The position numbers and the translations under genes were made by a program. From Brotonthovivens ammoniilytica (GTDB lineage: Bacteria; Bacillota; Clostridia; Lachnospirales; Lachnospiraceae), in contig NZ_JAOQJQ010000001.1 in the NCBI RefSeq assembly GCF_025566885.1, forward strand, positions 186,001 through 250,000: 64,000 nucleotides of DNA, in the 5' to 3' direction. Position 1 is the stretch's first letter. The number at the start of each line of letters is the position of its first letter. Below the pieces are notes generated by a model that ran no database searches, was not told the DNA's origin, and saw only the letters and a list, made by a program, of their open reading frames with translations. Shown in pieces: positions 34,562-42,924 of the stretch.

Positions 34562-35839
34562 ATGGTAAAAGCAGTAGTCGGAGCCAACTGGGGAGATGAA
34601 GGAAAAGGTAAAATTACGGATATGCTTGCAAAGGAAGCGGATATTATCGTCCGGTTTCAGGGCGGAGCCAATGCGGGACATACAATTGTAAATGATTATG
34701 GTAAATTTGCACTTCATACACTGCCTTCCGGTTGTTTTTATGAACACACTACAAGCATTATCGGCAACGGGGTGGCCCTTAATATTCCGGTTCTGTTCCA
34801 GGAGATTTGTGATATTACAGCAAAAGGGGTACCGGCTCCAAAGATACTTGTATCAGACAGAGCACAGATGGTGATGCCGTATCACATTTTATTTGACCAG
34901 TATGAAGAGGAGCGTCTGGGAGGAAAATCTTTCGGTTCTACAAAATCCGGAATTGCTCCGTTTTATTCGGATAAATATGCAAAGATCGGCATTCAGGTCA
35001 GCGAACTTTTTGACGAAGAGTTTTTAAAGGAAAAAGTTGTCAGCATCTGTGAAACAAAAAATGTACTTCTGGAGCATTTATATCATAAGCCGCTGCTGAA
35101 ACCGGAAGAGCTGTTAGAGACGCTGCACAAATACCGGGAAATGATTGCACCGTATGTCTGCGATGTATCGGCATACCTTGCACAGGCTATTGGTGAAGGA
35201 AAAGAAATTCTGCTGGAAGGACAGCTTGGAACATTAAAAGATCCGGATCACGGAATTTACCCAATGGTTACTTCCTCATCCACACTGGCTGCTTATGGGG
35301 CCATCGGAGCGGGAATTCCTCCTTATGAGATTAAAAAAATTATTGTAGTCTGCAAAGCATATTCAAGTGCAGTAGGTGCAGGCGCCTTTGTCAGCGAGAT
35401 TTTCGGGGAAGAGGCAGATGAATTAAGACGCCGGGGCGGCGACGGCGGAGAATATGGAGCTACCACAGGACGCCCCAGACGGATGGGATGGTTTGACTGT
35501 GTGGCAAGCAAGTATGGCTGCCGGCTTCAGGGTGCTACTGACGTGGCCTTTACAGTACTGGATGTTCTGGGCTATCTGGATGAAATTCCGGTTTGTGTGG
35601 GGTATGAAATTGACGGTGAGGTTACAACTGATTTCCCGGTAACACCAAAGCTTGAAAAGGCAAAACCGGTATTAAAGACACTGCCTGGCTGGAAAAGTGA
35701 TATCCGGGGAATCAAAACCTATGAAGAGCTTCCGGAGAACTGCAGAAAGTATATTGAATTTGTGGAAGAACAGATTGGATATCCCATTACGATGATTTCT
35801 AACGGACCGGGAAGAAATGACATTATCTACAGAAAATAA
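34562..35839 (+). CDS. purA: Adenylosuccinate synthetase
   Basis: PurA makes adenylosuccinate from IMP, aspartate and GTP, the first step to AMP. The N-terminal GTP/IMP loop reads GANWGDEGKGKITDML, where most bacteria have GAQWGDEGKGK. The catalytic His is in NAGHTIV, and the late TTGRPRRMGWFD and DVLGYLDEI stretches are canonical. Length 425 is normal. AAGGAGG lies 9 bp before the ATG, directly after a terminator-like hairpin. Confidence 0.97.
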   Translation: MVKAVVGANWGDEGKGKITDMLAKEADIIVRFQGGANAGHTIVNDYGKFALHTLPSGCFYEHTTSIIGNGVALNIPVLFQEICDITAKGVPAPKILVSDRAQMVMPYHILFDQYEEERLGGKSFGSTKSGIAPFYSDKYAKIGIQVSELFDEEFLKEKVVSICETKNVLLEHLYHKPLLKPEELLETLHKYREMIAPYVCDVSAYLAQAIGEGKEILLEGQLGTLKDPDHGIYPMVTSSSTLAAYGAIGAGIPPYEIKKIIVVCKAYSSAVGAGAFVSEIFGEEADELRRRGGDGGEYGATTGRPRRMGWFDCVASKYGCRLQGATDVAFTVLDVLGYLDEIPVCVGYEIDGEVTTDFPVTPKLEKAKPVLKTLPGWKSDIRGIKTYEELPENCRKYIEFVEEQIGYPITMISNGPGRNDIIYRK

Positions 35840-35870
35840 GAGAATACGCATTTAAAAGCGGTGTGATATC

Positions 35871-35928
35871 ATCCCTTCCGGGGAGGCAGGTAAAGAAATA
35901 AAAACCTGCTGCCCGGAAGGGATTTTTT
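35871..35928 (+). terminator. Terminator of purA
   Basis: A 12-bp stem ATCCCTTCCGGG/CCCGGAAGGGAT with an inner GCAGGT/ACCTGC stem, then six Ts. Dispersed repeat copy B starts directly after it. Confidence 0.88.
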
Positions 35929-35929
35929 G

Positions 35930-35984
35930 CTCTATAGGGATACTATGTTGTGATGAAGCAGAAAAGTACCGATTCCTATAGAGC
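35930..35984. repeat. Dispersed inverted-repeat element, copy B
   Basis: The clearest copy: ends GCTCTATAGGGAT and ATTCCTATAGAGC are inverted repeats with one mismatch, 55 bp end to end. It is also the left part of a 122-bp direct repeat. Confidence 0.75.
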
Positions 35985-36061
35985 AAAAAACGCTCCGCTG
36001 ATTATCGCACTGCGGCGGAGTGGAGTCATATCGCAGAAGCGACCCGCCGCAGGCGGAGAAT
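35940..36061. repeat. 122-bp direct repeat, first copy
   Basis: These bases recur at 36095-36216 with a single difference (CATATCG against CATGTCG). The repeat includes most of the dispersed element and a GC-rich part with CGCACTGCGGCGGAG and CCCGCCGCAGGCGG. The offset between copies is 155 bp. Confidence 0.85.
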
Positions 36062-36083
36062 CTCGCAAGCGAGATTCTTTTTT
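36057..36083 (+). terminator. Terminator-like hairpin between the two 122-bp repeats
   Basis: AGAATCTCGC, AA, GCGAGATTCT, then a T-run. The same 10-bp stem, with loop AT instead, forms the argS terminator at 61768-61799. No gene ends here, so it probably moved or was copied with the repeat. Confidence 0.7.
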
Positions 36084-36085
36084 AC

Positions 36086-36139
36086 GCTACAGGAATACTA
36101 TGTTGTGATGAAGCAGAAAAGTACCGATTCCTATAGAGC
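36086..36139. repeat. Dispersed inverted-repeat element, copy C
   Basis: Begins GCTACAGGAATAC just after the T-run of the hairpin above and ends CCTATAGAGC. It is the left part of the second 122-bp copy. Confidence 0.7.
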
Positions 36140-36216
36140 AAAAAACGCTCCGCTGATTATCGCACTGCGGCGGAGTGGAGTCATGTCGCAGAAGCGACCC
36201 GCCGCAGGCGGAGAAT
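36095..36216. repeat. 122-bp direct repeat, second copy
   Basis: See the first copy at 35940-36061; one mismatch in 122 bp. The rest of the gap to the next gene (36217-36378) is AT-rich, with two TTTCACATTT words about 30 bp apart, and presumably holds the ABC promoter. Confidence 0.85.
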
Positions 36217-36378
36217 GTGCTGAAAATTTTAAGGACACAGATCGGACACATTTTGAACAGATTTCTTTCACATTTTTATCAGACTAGTTTCACATTTGGG
36301 GCATATGATTTTATATACACAGCTGAAAACACAGATATGTGAAACCGTTGTAATAAAAGTGTGTCAGGAGGTATTTGC

Positions 36379-37323
36379 GTGATAGAGATACAGCATCTTG
36401 TAAAAAAATATGGGAACAATACGGCCGTAAACGATTTGAGCATGGTACTAAAAGCAGGAAAAGTTTACGGCTTTTTGGGGCCTAACGGGGCCGGAAAATC
36501 TACTACAATGAATATGATTACCGGTTATATTGGTGCTACATCAGGAGAAATAATAATTAATGGACATGATATCAGAAAAGAGCCGGCGGCTGCTAAAAAA
36601 TGTATTGGGTACCTGCCGGAGGTTCCGCCTCTTTATATGGATATGACGGTGGAAGAATATCTGAAATTTGCGGCGGAATTAAAGCAGCTCAACAAACATA
36701 CGCGATATGCGGATATGAAGCAGGCCATGGAGCTGACAAAGATTACAGATGTAAAAAACAGAATGATCCGGAATCTGTCTAAAGGGTATCGCCAGAGAGT
36801 GGGGCTGGCTCAGGCAATTCTTGGCTTCCCGGAAATTATTATACTGGATGAACCAACAGCAGGGCTGGATCCGAAACAGATTATTGAAATCCGGGACCTG
36901 ATAAAGTCATTGTCCCAGAAACATACCGTTATTTTGAGTTCCCATATCCTGTCGGAAATCAGCGAAGTGTGTGATTATGTATTTATTATTTCCAAAGGAA
37001 GGCTGGCAGCAGATGATACAGTTGAGAATCTGAAACAGAAGCTTTCAGGTGATGCCGTTTTTGAATTGATTTTGAAAGCGTCAGAAGAGGAGGTATCATT
37101 TCTGCAGGATTTAAAAGGCGTGGCATCCTGTCATGTGACGGCCGGGCGGCAGGAGGGAACGGTGAATGTGAAGATGGCGGCAAAAAGCGGGGAAGATTTC
37201 CGGGAAGACTTGTTTTATGCCTGTGTGCAGAATGATACCCCTATTTTACAGATGCAGCCGGTGAGCCATTCTCTAGAAGAGGTATTTCTGGAAGTAACCG
37301 GGGAGAAGGAGGAACAAAAATAA
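36379..37323 (+). CDS. ABC transporter ATP-binding protein (GldA/NosF-like)
   Basis: A 314-residue ATPase of an ABC-2 type transporter. Walker A is GPNGAGKSTTMNM, the signature region is NLSKGYRQRVGLAQAI and Walker B is IIILDEPTAGLDPKQ; the switch His lies in LSSHILSE. The start is GTG at 36379 with AGGAGG 7 bp upstream. The stop overlaps the start of the permease gene by one base. It resembles the ATPase of Gld and Nos-type exporters. Confidence 0.9.
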   Translation: MIEIQHLVKKYGNNTAVNDLSMVLKAGKVYGFLGPNGAGKSTTMNMITGYIGATSGEIIINGHDIRKEPAAAKKCIGYLPEVPPLYMDMTVEEYLKFAAELKQLNKHTRYADMKQAMELTKITDVKNRMIRNLSKGYRQRVGLAQAILGFPEIIILDEPTAGLDPKQIIEIRDLIKSLSQKHTVILSSHILSEISEVCDYVFIISKGRLAADDTVENLKQKLSGDAVFELILKASEEEVSFLQDLKGVASCHVTAGRQEGTVNVKMAAKSGEDFREDLFYACVQNDTPILQMQPVSHSLEEVFLEVTGEKEEQK

Positions 37324-39428
37324 TGAAGGCAGTTTTTAAAAGGGAATTGAAAGCATTTTTCACATCTGTTACAGGCTGGATTTTTATTGCGGCCTTTTTG
37401 TTTTTGTTTAATCTTTATTTTTTTGTATATAATTTAAGTTACGGATATGCTTATTTATCCTACCCGCTGTCCAGCATTACTTTTATTTTCCTGATCCTTG
37501 TTCCAATTTTGACCATGCGGATTTTATCAGAGGACCGGAAGCTGAAAACAGATCAGTTGATATTTACAGCACCCATATCTATATGGAAGGTAGTGTTTGG
37601 AAAGTTTTTATCTATGACGGCAGTGTTCTCTATTGTTATGGGTGTTATTTGTCTTTGCCCGCCGTTTTTATCATTATTTGGAACCGTTCCTATGGCAGAG
37701 TCTTATACTGCGATTCTTGGGACCTGGCTGTTTGGTATTTTATCCATCGCTGTGGGATTATTTGTTTCCTCTCTGACGGAAAATCAGGTGATTTCCGCGA
37801 TCTTAACCTTTGCCTTTTTGTTTCTTGGGTATATGATGAACAGTATCTGCACGCTGATTTCTTCTAACGGAAATCTGCTGACGAAAGTTCTTGGTACGTT
37901 GTCTATTTCTGATTATATGAATCAGTTTTTGACAGGAACCTTTGATCTTGCGGGAATTGTATATTATTTAAGCGGCTGCGGATTGTTTTTGTTTCTTACC
38001 TGTCAGGTGCTGCAAAAATCCCGTTTCCATGCGGCGGTGAAGAAAGTGAAAGCCGGGGTGTTTAGTACCGGACTGATTGTACTGGGACTTGCGGCTGCAG
38101 CAGGACTGAACCTTGGGGTTTCAAAGCTTCCGGAACAGTTTACCAGTCTGGATGTGACCTATAATGATCTTTATTCACTGACAAAAGAAACCAAAGAATA
38201 TATCAGCGGCATTGAAGATGACATTACAATCTATGTGCTGGTCAGCAGCTCTGAAAAGGATGAGACGCTGGATAAAACCCTTAAGATGTATCAGTCTCAG
38301 TCAAAACATATCAAAGTAAAATATATTGATCCGGCTTCCTCGCCGCAGTTTTACAGTACCTATACAGATACAGAACCTGCGTCTAACAGTTTGATCGTAG
38401 TAAAAGGTGAGAAATCAAAAGTCGTTGATTATTCTAAAATATATGAGACATCCTTTGATTCTTCTACTTACAGTTCACAGACAACGGGATATGATGGAGA
38501 AGGCCAGATTACAAGTGCACTAAGCTATGTAACCAGTGAGAATCTGCCTCAGGTTTATGTGATACAGGGGCATGGGGAGGCGGATTTAGAAACAGAATAT
38601 CTGGATGCAGTGGAAAAAATGAATCTGGAAGTAAAAGAGGTGAATCTGTTAAAGACAGATGAAATTCCAAAAGAGACGGCCGGAATTATTATCAATGGAC
38701 CTACGTCAGATTTTTCCAAAGATGATGCAAAGAAAGTAAGAGACTACCTGTCAGGCGGCGGGAAGGCTTTGATTACCACAAATTATGCCGCTGACAGCAG
38801 TATGGAAAATTTTAATGCTATTTTGTCCGATTTTGATATTCGTGTGGAAACGGGGGTTGTCATGGAAGGAAGCAGCAAAAATTATTATCAGTATCCTTTT
38901 TATCTGCTGCCGGATATTCAGACTGCTGATGCCACGGCATCTCTTGACAACTATGTATTTGTTCCTGACGGGCAGGCTTTAACGAATCTTGGGAAAAAAG
39001 AAGATGAGCTTACGTGGACGAAGCTTCTGACAACCTCAGATTCTGCGTATATAAAAGAAAACATACAGGAGATGACAACCTATGAAAAAGAAGAGGGCGA
39101 TAAAACCGGACAGTATACCATAGCCGCAAATGTTGTAAATAATGAAACAAAAGCGGAAGTAACGGTAATGTCATCCATCTATACCTTCACCAGTGATATT
39201 GATACCATGGTTTCCGGAAATAACAGGAAGATGTTTACCAATATTACCAGCACATTTCAGTCAGAAGATTCCAATGCAGTATCCGTGCCGGTGAAATCGT
39301 ATACCCTGGGAGCTTTGACGGTAAATCAGCTGACAGCAGTTACCTGCGCGCTGCTTCTGGTCATTGTGCTTCCGGTTGTACTTCTTGTTACGGGGATCGT
39401 CATCTGGCTCAGAAGAAGAAAGCGGTAA
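37323..39428 (+). CDS. ABC-2 permease fused to a GldG-like domain
   Basis: A 701-residue fusion. Residues 1 to about 240 hold six membrane spans of an ABC-2 (GldF-like) permease. A seventh span follows near 245-265, then a large extracytoplasmic GldG-like domain (begins LPEQFTSLDVTYNDLYSLT; contains VYVIQGHGEADLE and SGGGKALITT), and a last span near 675-697 before RRRKR. GldF and GldG are often separate proteins. The DUF4340 partner that often accompanies such genes is absent here. Function in non-gliding Clostridia is unknown. Confidence 0.82.
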   Translation: MKAVFKRELKAFFTSVTGWIFIAAFLFLFNLYFFVYNLSYGYAYLSYPLSSITFIFLILVPILTMRILSEDRKLKTDQLIFTAPISIWKVVFGKFLSMTAVFSIVMGVICLCPPFLSLFGTVPMAESYTAILGTWLFGILSIAVGLFVSSLTENQVISAILTFAFLFLGYMMNSICTLISSNGNLLTKVLGTLSISDYMNQFLTGTFDLAGIVYYLSGCGLFLFLTCQVLQKSRFHAAVKKVKAGVFSTGLIVLGLAAAAGLNLGVSKLPEQFTSLDVTYNDLYSLTKETKEYISGIEDDITIYVLVSSSEKDETLDKTLKMYQSQSKHIKVKYIDPASSPQFYSTYTDTEPASNSLIVVKGEKSKVVDYSKIYETSFDSSTYSSQTTGYDGEGQITSALSYVTSENLPQVYVIQGHGEADLETEYLDAVEKMNLEVKEVNLLKTDEIPKETAGIIINGPTSDFSKDDAKKVRDYLSGGGKALITTNYAADSSMENFNAILSDFDIRVETGVVMEGSSKNYYQYPFYLLPDIQTADATASLDNYVFVPDGQALTNLGKKEDELTWTKLLTTSDSAYIKENIQEMTTYEKEEGDKTGQYTIAANVVNNETKAEVTVMSSIYTFTSDIDTMVSGNNRKMFTNITSTFQSEDSNAVSVPVKSYTLGALTVNQLTAVTCALLLVIVLPVVLLVTGIVIWLRRRKR

Positions 39429-39437
39429 TCATAATTT

Positions 39438-39644
39438 TTAATGGGAGTCTTTATGTTTCATTAATTTATAGATGTATGAATAGACCCATAAAAGAACCGG
39501 TACGATAATGGTAAAAATCAGCGAAACTTTTAAAAGCTCCATGGATTGACTGCTGCCTATCAGTGCAAAGATTAACGTGGATATATAAAGTCCTGCCAGC
39601 AGGAGAACCCCTAAAAGGGCAAGAAGCTGTTTTATTTTTTTCAT
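39438..39644 (-). CDS. Small two-span membrane protein
   Basis: A 68-residue protein: Lys-rich start MKKIKQ, span 1 (LLALLGVLLLAGLYISTLIF), span 2 (LLKVSLIFTIIVPVLLWVYS) and a basic tail YKLMKHKDSH. It is antisense-oriented just after the ABC gene. The start is uncertain: the best ribosome site GGAAAGGAGAGG lies about 22 bp before the ATG, and a TTG at 39680 in front of it has none. I recognise no function. Confidence 0.6.
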   Translation of the reverse strand: MKKIKQLLALLGVLLLAGLYISTLIFALIGSSQSMELLKVSLIFTIIVPVLLWVYSYIYKLMKHKDSH

Positions 39645-39720
39645 ATTATATATAGTAGGAAAAATTCCTCTCCTTTCCAATTAGATAGTTCTATTAAAAA
39701 ACATTTTGTGGAAAAAGTCA

Positions 39721-39755
39721 ATAAAACCACCGGGTTTTGGGCCCGGTGGTTTTAT
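39721..39755. terminator. Perfect 14-bp hairpin with A/T flanks
   Basis: ATAAAACCACCGGG (39721-39734) pairs with 39742-39755 across a 7-base loop. The stem ends in AAAA/TTTT, suggesting a terminator, although no gene on the plus strand ends nearby other than the ABC permease 290 bp upstream. Confidence 0.65.
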
Positions 39756-39784
39756 AAGGGGAGGATAAGTTAAAACTTGTCTTT

Positions 39785-39838
39785 GGTACCGGAAATTTCA
39801 TCCGGTATCCCGGTGATAAGATGGGGGTTTATCACCGG
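39785..39838. repeat. Pair of adjacent stems sharing CCGGT sequences
   Basis: GGTACCGGA pairs with TCCGGTATC (one mismatch), and the next stem CCGGTGATAA/TTATCACCGG is perfect over 10 bp. They lie just upstream of the next promoter and have no T-tract. They may be a small structured RNA or repeat. Confidence 0.45.
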
Positions 39839-39880
39839 TCTGATGTTATTATTGCCCCTGTGAAAGAATTTATTCAAAGA

Positions 39881-39909
39881 TTGAAAAAAAAATTAAAGTG
39901 AGTTATACT
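39881..39909 (+). promoter_or_regulatory. Promoter of the SEC-C gene and thrS
   Basis: TTGAAA (39881-39886) and TATACT (39904-39909) with a 17-bp spacer. The leader is only about 50 bases, too short for a T-box. Confidence 0.65.
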
Positions 39910-39968
39910 AAATAACAATATGCGTAAATAGCGCAAAACAATAAGAAAAAATCAAAGGTGGTATAAAG

Positions 39969-40469
39969 ATGGCATTATTAGAACAGTGGCAGGCAATTGC
40001 CTACAATGAACAGGCGGATCGCGGGGAGCTTCAGAATTTCTGGACGAGATATTTTGCACTGGAGAAAAGCGTTTATGAAAAACTGCTGGAGCATCCGGAT
40101 GAGGCTGTGGAAGGAACTGTGAAAGAGCTGGCAGAAAAATATGATCTGGAACTGATGGCTATGGTTGGTTTTCTGGATGGAATCAATGACAGTCTGATTA
40201 CGCCCAATCCCATAGAGACCATGGAAGAGGATACCATGGTAAGCCTTGCTTTTGATAAAGAAAAACTTTATAAAAATATGGTGGATGCCAAGGCTGACTG
40301 GCTGTATGAGCTTCCTCAGTGGAAAGAGATTTTTACAGAAGATAAATTAAAAGCTCTGTATAAAGAGCAGAAAAATGCGGGAACAATCCGTAAAGAAAAG
40401 AAAATCGGTCGCAATGATCCGTGTCCATGCGGAAGCGGTAAAAAATATAAACATTGCTGCGGCAGATAA
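39969..40469 (+). CDS. SEC-C zinc-motif protein
   Basis: A 166-residue protein ending in a SEC-C motif (RNDPCPCGSGKKYKHCCGR), the zinc-binding module of the SecA C-terminus. The N-terminal 120 residues are helical and acidic with no family I can name. AAAGGTGG precedes the ATG. It ends 18 bp before thrS, so they are probably co-transcribed. A role in SecB- or ribosome-related contacts is only a guess from the motif. Confidence 0.75.
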   Translation: MALLEQWQAIAYNEQADRGELQNFWTRYFALEKSVYEKLLEHPDEAVEGTVKELAEKYDLELMAMVGFLDGINDSLITPNPIETMEEDTMVSLAFDKEKLYKNMVDAKADWLYELPQWKEIFTEDKLKALYKEQKNAGTIRKEKKIGRNDPCPCGSGKKYKHCCGR

Positions 40470-40487
40470 AAAGGAGATGCAGATGTT

Positions 40488-42446
40488 ATGAAAATTACAT
40501 TAAAAGATGGATCTGTAAAGGAATATGACAGCGCAAAAACCATTTATGAAATTGCTGCTGATATCAGTGAAGGGCTTGCCCGGGCGGCTTGTGCTGGCGA
40601 AGTAGATGGAGAAGTGAAAGATCTTCGGACTGTTATTGACAGGGACTGCAGTTTAAATATTTTAACTGCAAACGATAAAGAAGGACTGGCTGTCATCCGT
40701 CATACGGCGTCTCATGTAATGGCTGAGGCAGTAAAGCGTCTGTATCCGGAGGCAAAGATCGCTATTGGACCAGCTATTGAAAATGGTTTTTATTATGATT
40801 TTCAGTGTGAACCTTTTTCCAGAGAGGATCTGGATGCTATTGAAAAAGAGATGAAAAAAATCATCAAAGAAGGAACACCTCTGAATAAGTTCACGCTTCC
40901 AAGAAAAGAAGCAATTCAGTATATGAAGGACCGCCAGGAGCCATTTAAAGTGGAGCTGATCGAAGACCTTCCGGAAGGCTCAGAGATTTCCTTTTATGAG
41001 CAGGGAGAATTCACAGATCTTTGTGCAGGTCCCCATCTGATGAATACAAAAGGGATTAAGGCATTTAAATTGCTGTCTTCTTCTATGGCATACTGGAGAG
41101 GCGATGAGCGTAGAGAGCAGCTGCAGCGGATTTATGCAACTGCCTTTTCAAAAAAGGACGAGCTTGCTGCTTATCTGGAACACCTGGAGGATATTAAGAA
41201 ACGGGATCACAATAAGCTGGGGCGCGAGATGGAGCTGTTTGCTACTGTTGATGTAGTGGGACAGGGACTGCCCCTCCTCCTTCCAAAGGGAGTAAAGATG
41301 GTGATGAAGCTTCAGAGATGGATTGAAGATCTGGAGGATAAAGAGTGGGGATATGTCCGCACGAAAACGCCTCTTATGGCTAAAAGTGATATGTATAAAA
41401 TATCCGGACACTGGGATCATTACAAAGAGGGCATGTTTGTTCTGGGAGATGAACAGAAGGATAAAGAGGTTTTTGCTCTTCGCCCTATGACCTGCCCGTT
41501 CCAGTATTATGTGTATAAAAATGCCCAGAGATCTTACCGGGATCTTCCTTACCGTATGGGAGAGACTTCTACCTTATTTAGAAAAGAGGAATCCGGAGAG
41601 ATGCATGGTCTTACCAGAGTAAGACAGTTTACCATTTCGGAAGGACATCTGGTTGTCCGTCCAGATCAGGCAGAAGAGGAATTAAAGGGATGTCTGGATT
41701 TGGCAAATTACTGCCTGAGGACACTGGGCCTGCAGGAGGATGTTACGTACCGCCTGTCCAAATGGGATCCGAATAATAAAGAAAAGTATCTGGGTGATGA
41801 GCACTACTGGGAGTCCACCCAGGGCAAGATCCGTGAAATTCTTGTGGAGAACGGCGTTGAATTTGTGGAAGCCGACGGAGAAGCGGCGTTTTACGGTCCG
41901 AAGATTGACATTCAGGCGAAAAATGTATATGGAAAAGAAGATACTATGATTACCATTCAGCTTGACTGTGCAATTGCTGAGAATTTTGACATGTATTATA
42001 TTGACCAGAACGGAGATAAGATCAGACCTTATATTATTCACAGAACCTCCATCGGCTGCTATGAGCGTACGCTGGCATGGCTCATTGAAAAATATGCAGG
42101 TTTATTCCCAACCTGGCTTTGTCCGGAGCAGGTGCGCGTTCTGCCGATTTCTGAAAAATATGCAGATTACGCAGAACAGGTAAGAAAAGAACTGGCAAGA
42201 AATGATGTGGATGTTACCGTGGACAACCGCTCTGAAAAGATTGGATTTAAAATCCGTGAAGCAAGACTTTCCAAGGTTCCTTATATGCTGGTGGTTGGCC
42301 AGAAAGAGGAAGAAGAGGGAACCGTTTCTGTGAGAAGCAGATATGCAGGAGACGAAGGAACGAAAGCTTTGGAAGATTTTACAGATGCTATCTGTAAAGA
42401 AATACGGACAAAAGAAATTCGAAAAATTGAAAATCAGGAATCTTAG
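40488..42446 (+). CDS. thrS: Threonyl-tRNA synthetase
   Basis: A full-length 652-residue class II synthetase. It has the N-terminal TGS domain (LKDGSVKEYDSAKTIYEIA), the editing domain with HTASHVMAEAVKRLYP and its partner DLCAGPHL, the catalytic core (RPMTCPFQYYVYK) and the anticodon-binding domain at the C-terminus. The gap from the SEC-C gene is 18 bp and no T-box leader is seen. AAAAAGGAG lies about 12 bp before the ATG, a rather long spacing. Confidence 0.97.
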   Translation: MKITLKDGSVKEYDSAKTIYEIAADISEGLARAACAGEVDGEVKDLRTVIDRDCSLNILTANDKEGLAVIRHTASHVMAEAVKRLYPEAKIAIGPAIENGFYYDFQCEPFSREDLDAIEKEMKKIIKEGTPLNKFTLPRKEAIQYMKDRQEPFKVELIEDLPEGSEISFYEQGEFTDLCAGPHLMNTKGIKAFKLLSSSMAYWRGDERREQLQRIYATAFSKKDELAAYLEHLEDIKKRDHNKLGREMELFATVDVVGQGLPLLLPKGVKMVMKLQRWIEDLEDKEWGYVRTKTPLMAKSDMYKISGHWDHYKEGMFVLGDEQKDKEVFALRPMTCPFQYYVYKNAQRSYRDLPYRMGETSTLFRKEESGEMHGLTRVRQFTISEGHLVVRPDQAEEELKGCLDLANYCLRTLGLQEDVTYRLSKWDPNNKEKYLGDEHYWESTQGKIREILVENGVEFVEADGEAAFYGPKIDIQAKNVYGKEDTMITIQLDCAIAENFDMYYIDQNGDKIRPYIIHRTSIGCYERTLAWLIEKYAGLFPTWLCPEQVRVLPISEKYADYAEQVRKELARNDVDVTVDNRSEKIGFKIREARLSKVPYMLVVGQKEEEEGTVSVRSRYAGDEGTKALEDFTDAICKEIRTKEIRKIENQES

Positions 42447-42461
42447 GATTTCTAACGGCAG

Positions 42462-42510
42462 GCAGCACCCGCCCGGATACAAGTCATCAGTATCCAGGCG
42501 GGTGTTCTGC
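42462..42510 (+). terminator. Strong hairpin after thrS
   Basis: GCAG-ACCCGCC-GGATAC pairs with GTATCC-GGCGGGT-CTGC over about 17 bp with small bulges. There is no clear T-tract after it, so it may be an RNA-processing or stability stem rather than a true terminator. Confidence 0.55.
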
Positions 42511-42609
42511 GTCAAAAAATGTAAAAAAATGTTGTATAAAATATCTGAATAGATTGCAGGAAATTACTTATACTAACTTTGTTAAAATGTTCAGAAAGGA
42601 GTCTGTATT

Positions 42610-42924
42610 ATGACACAATTAGATTGTACAGTATCAAGCTGTATGTATAACAAAGAGAATTACTGCAGTAAAGGGGATATTATGGTAGGAGGACGCAATG
42701 CGTCTCATATCAGCGAAACATGCTGTGAAAGCTTTCGTGACAAAAAAGATGGCGGCGCAAGCAACTCAACAGCTCATCCATCTCCCACGATTGACGTAGA
42801 CTGCGAAGCAGAAAAATGCAGATACAATGATAACTGCAAATGTCAGGCAGGCCATATTGGAATTTCCGGAAGCCAGGCCTGTACCTGCCAGGAGACAGAG
42901 TGTACAAGTTTTTGCTGTAAATAG
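42610..42924 (+). CDS. DUF1540 Cys-rich small protein, two repeats
   Basis: A 104-residue protein with two DUF1540 units, each with about five Cys (LDCTVSSCMYNKENYCSKGD and VDCEAEKCRYNDNCKCQAGH). The linker (about residues 53-63) is rich in Ser, Thr and Pro. DUF1540 proteins are widespread in spore formers and probably bind metal, but the role is not established. AGAAAGGAGTC precedes the ATG. Confidence 0.85.
   Translation: MTQLDCTVSSCMYNKENYCSKGDIMVGGRNASHISETCCESFRDKKDGGASNSTAHPSPTIDVDCEAEKCRYNDNCKCQAGHIGISGSQACTCQETECTSFCCK

Noticed and set aside
32990..36216. Insertion sequence or MITE of a known family
   Set aside because: The repeats have inverted ends but no visible target-site duplication and no transposase in the window, so I list them only as repeats.
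36105..36287. 60-codon open frame in the 122-bp repeat region
   Set aside because: It lies in repeat DNA, has no ribosome site and its product resembles no protein type.
39910..40487. T-box leader for thrS
   Set aside because: The leader from the SEC-C promoter is about 50 bases and the gap to thrS is 18 bp; no T-box sequence or antiterminator is visible.
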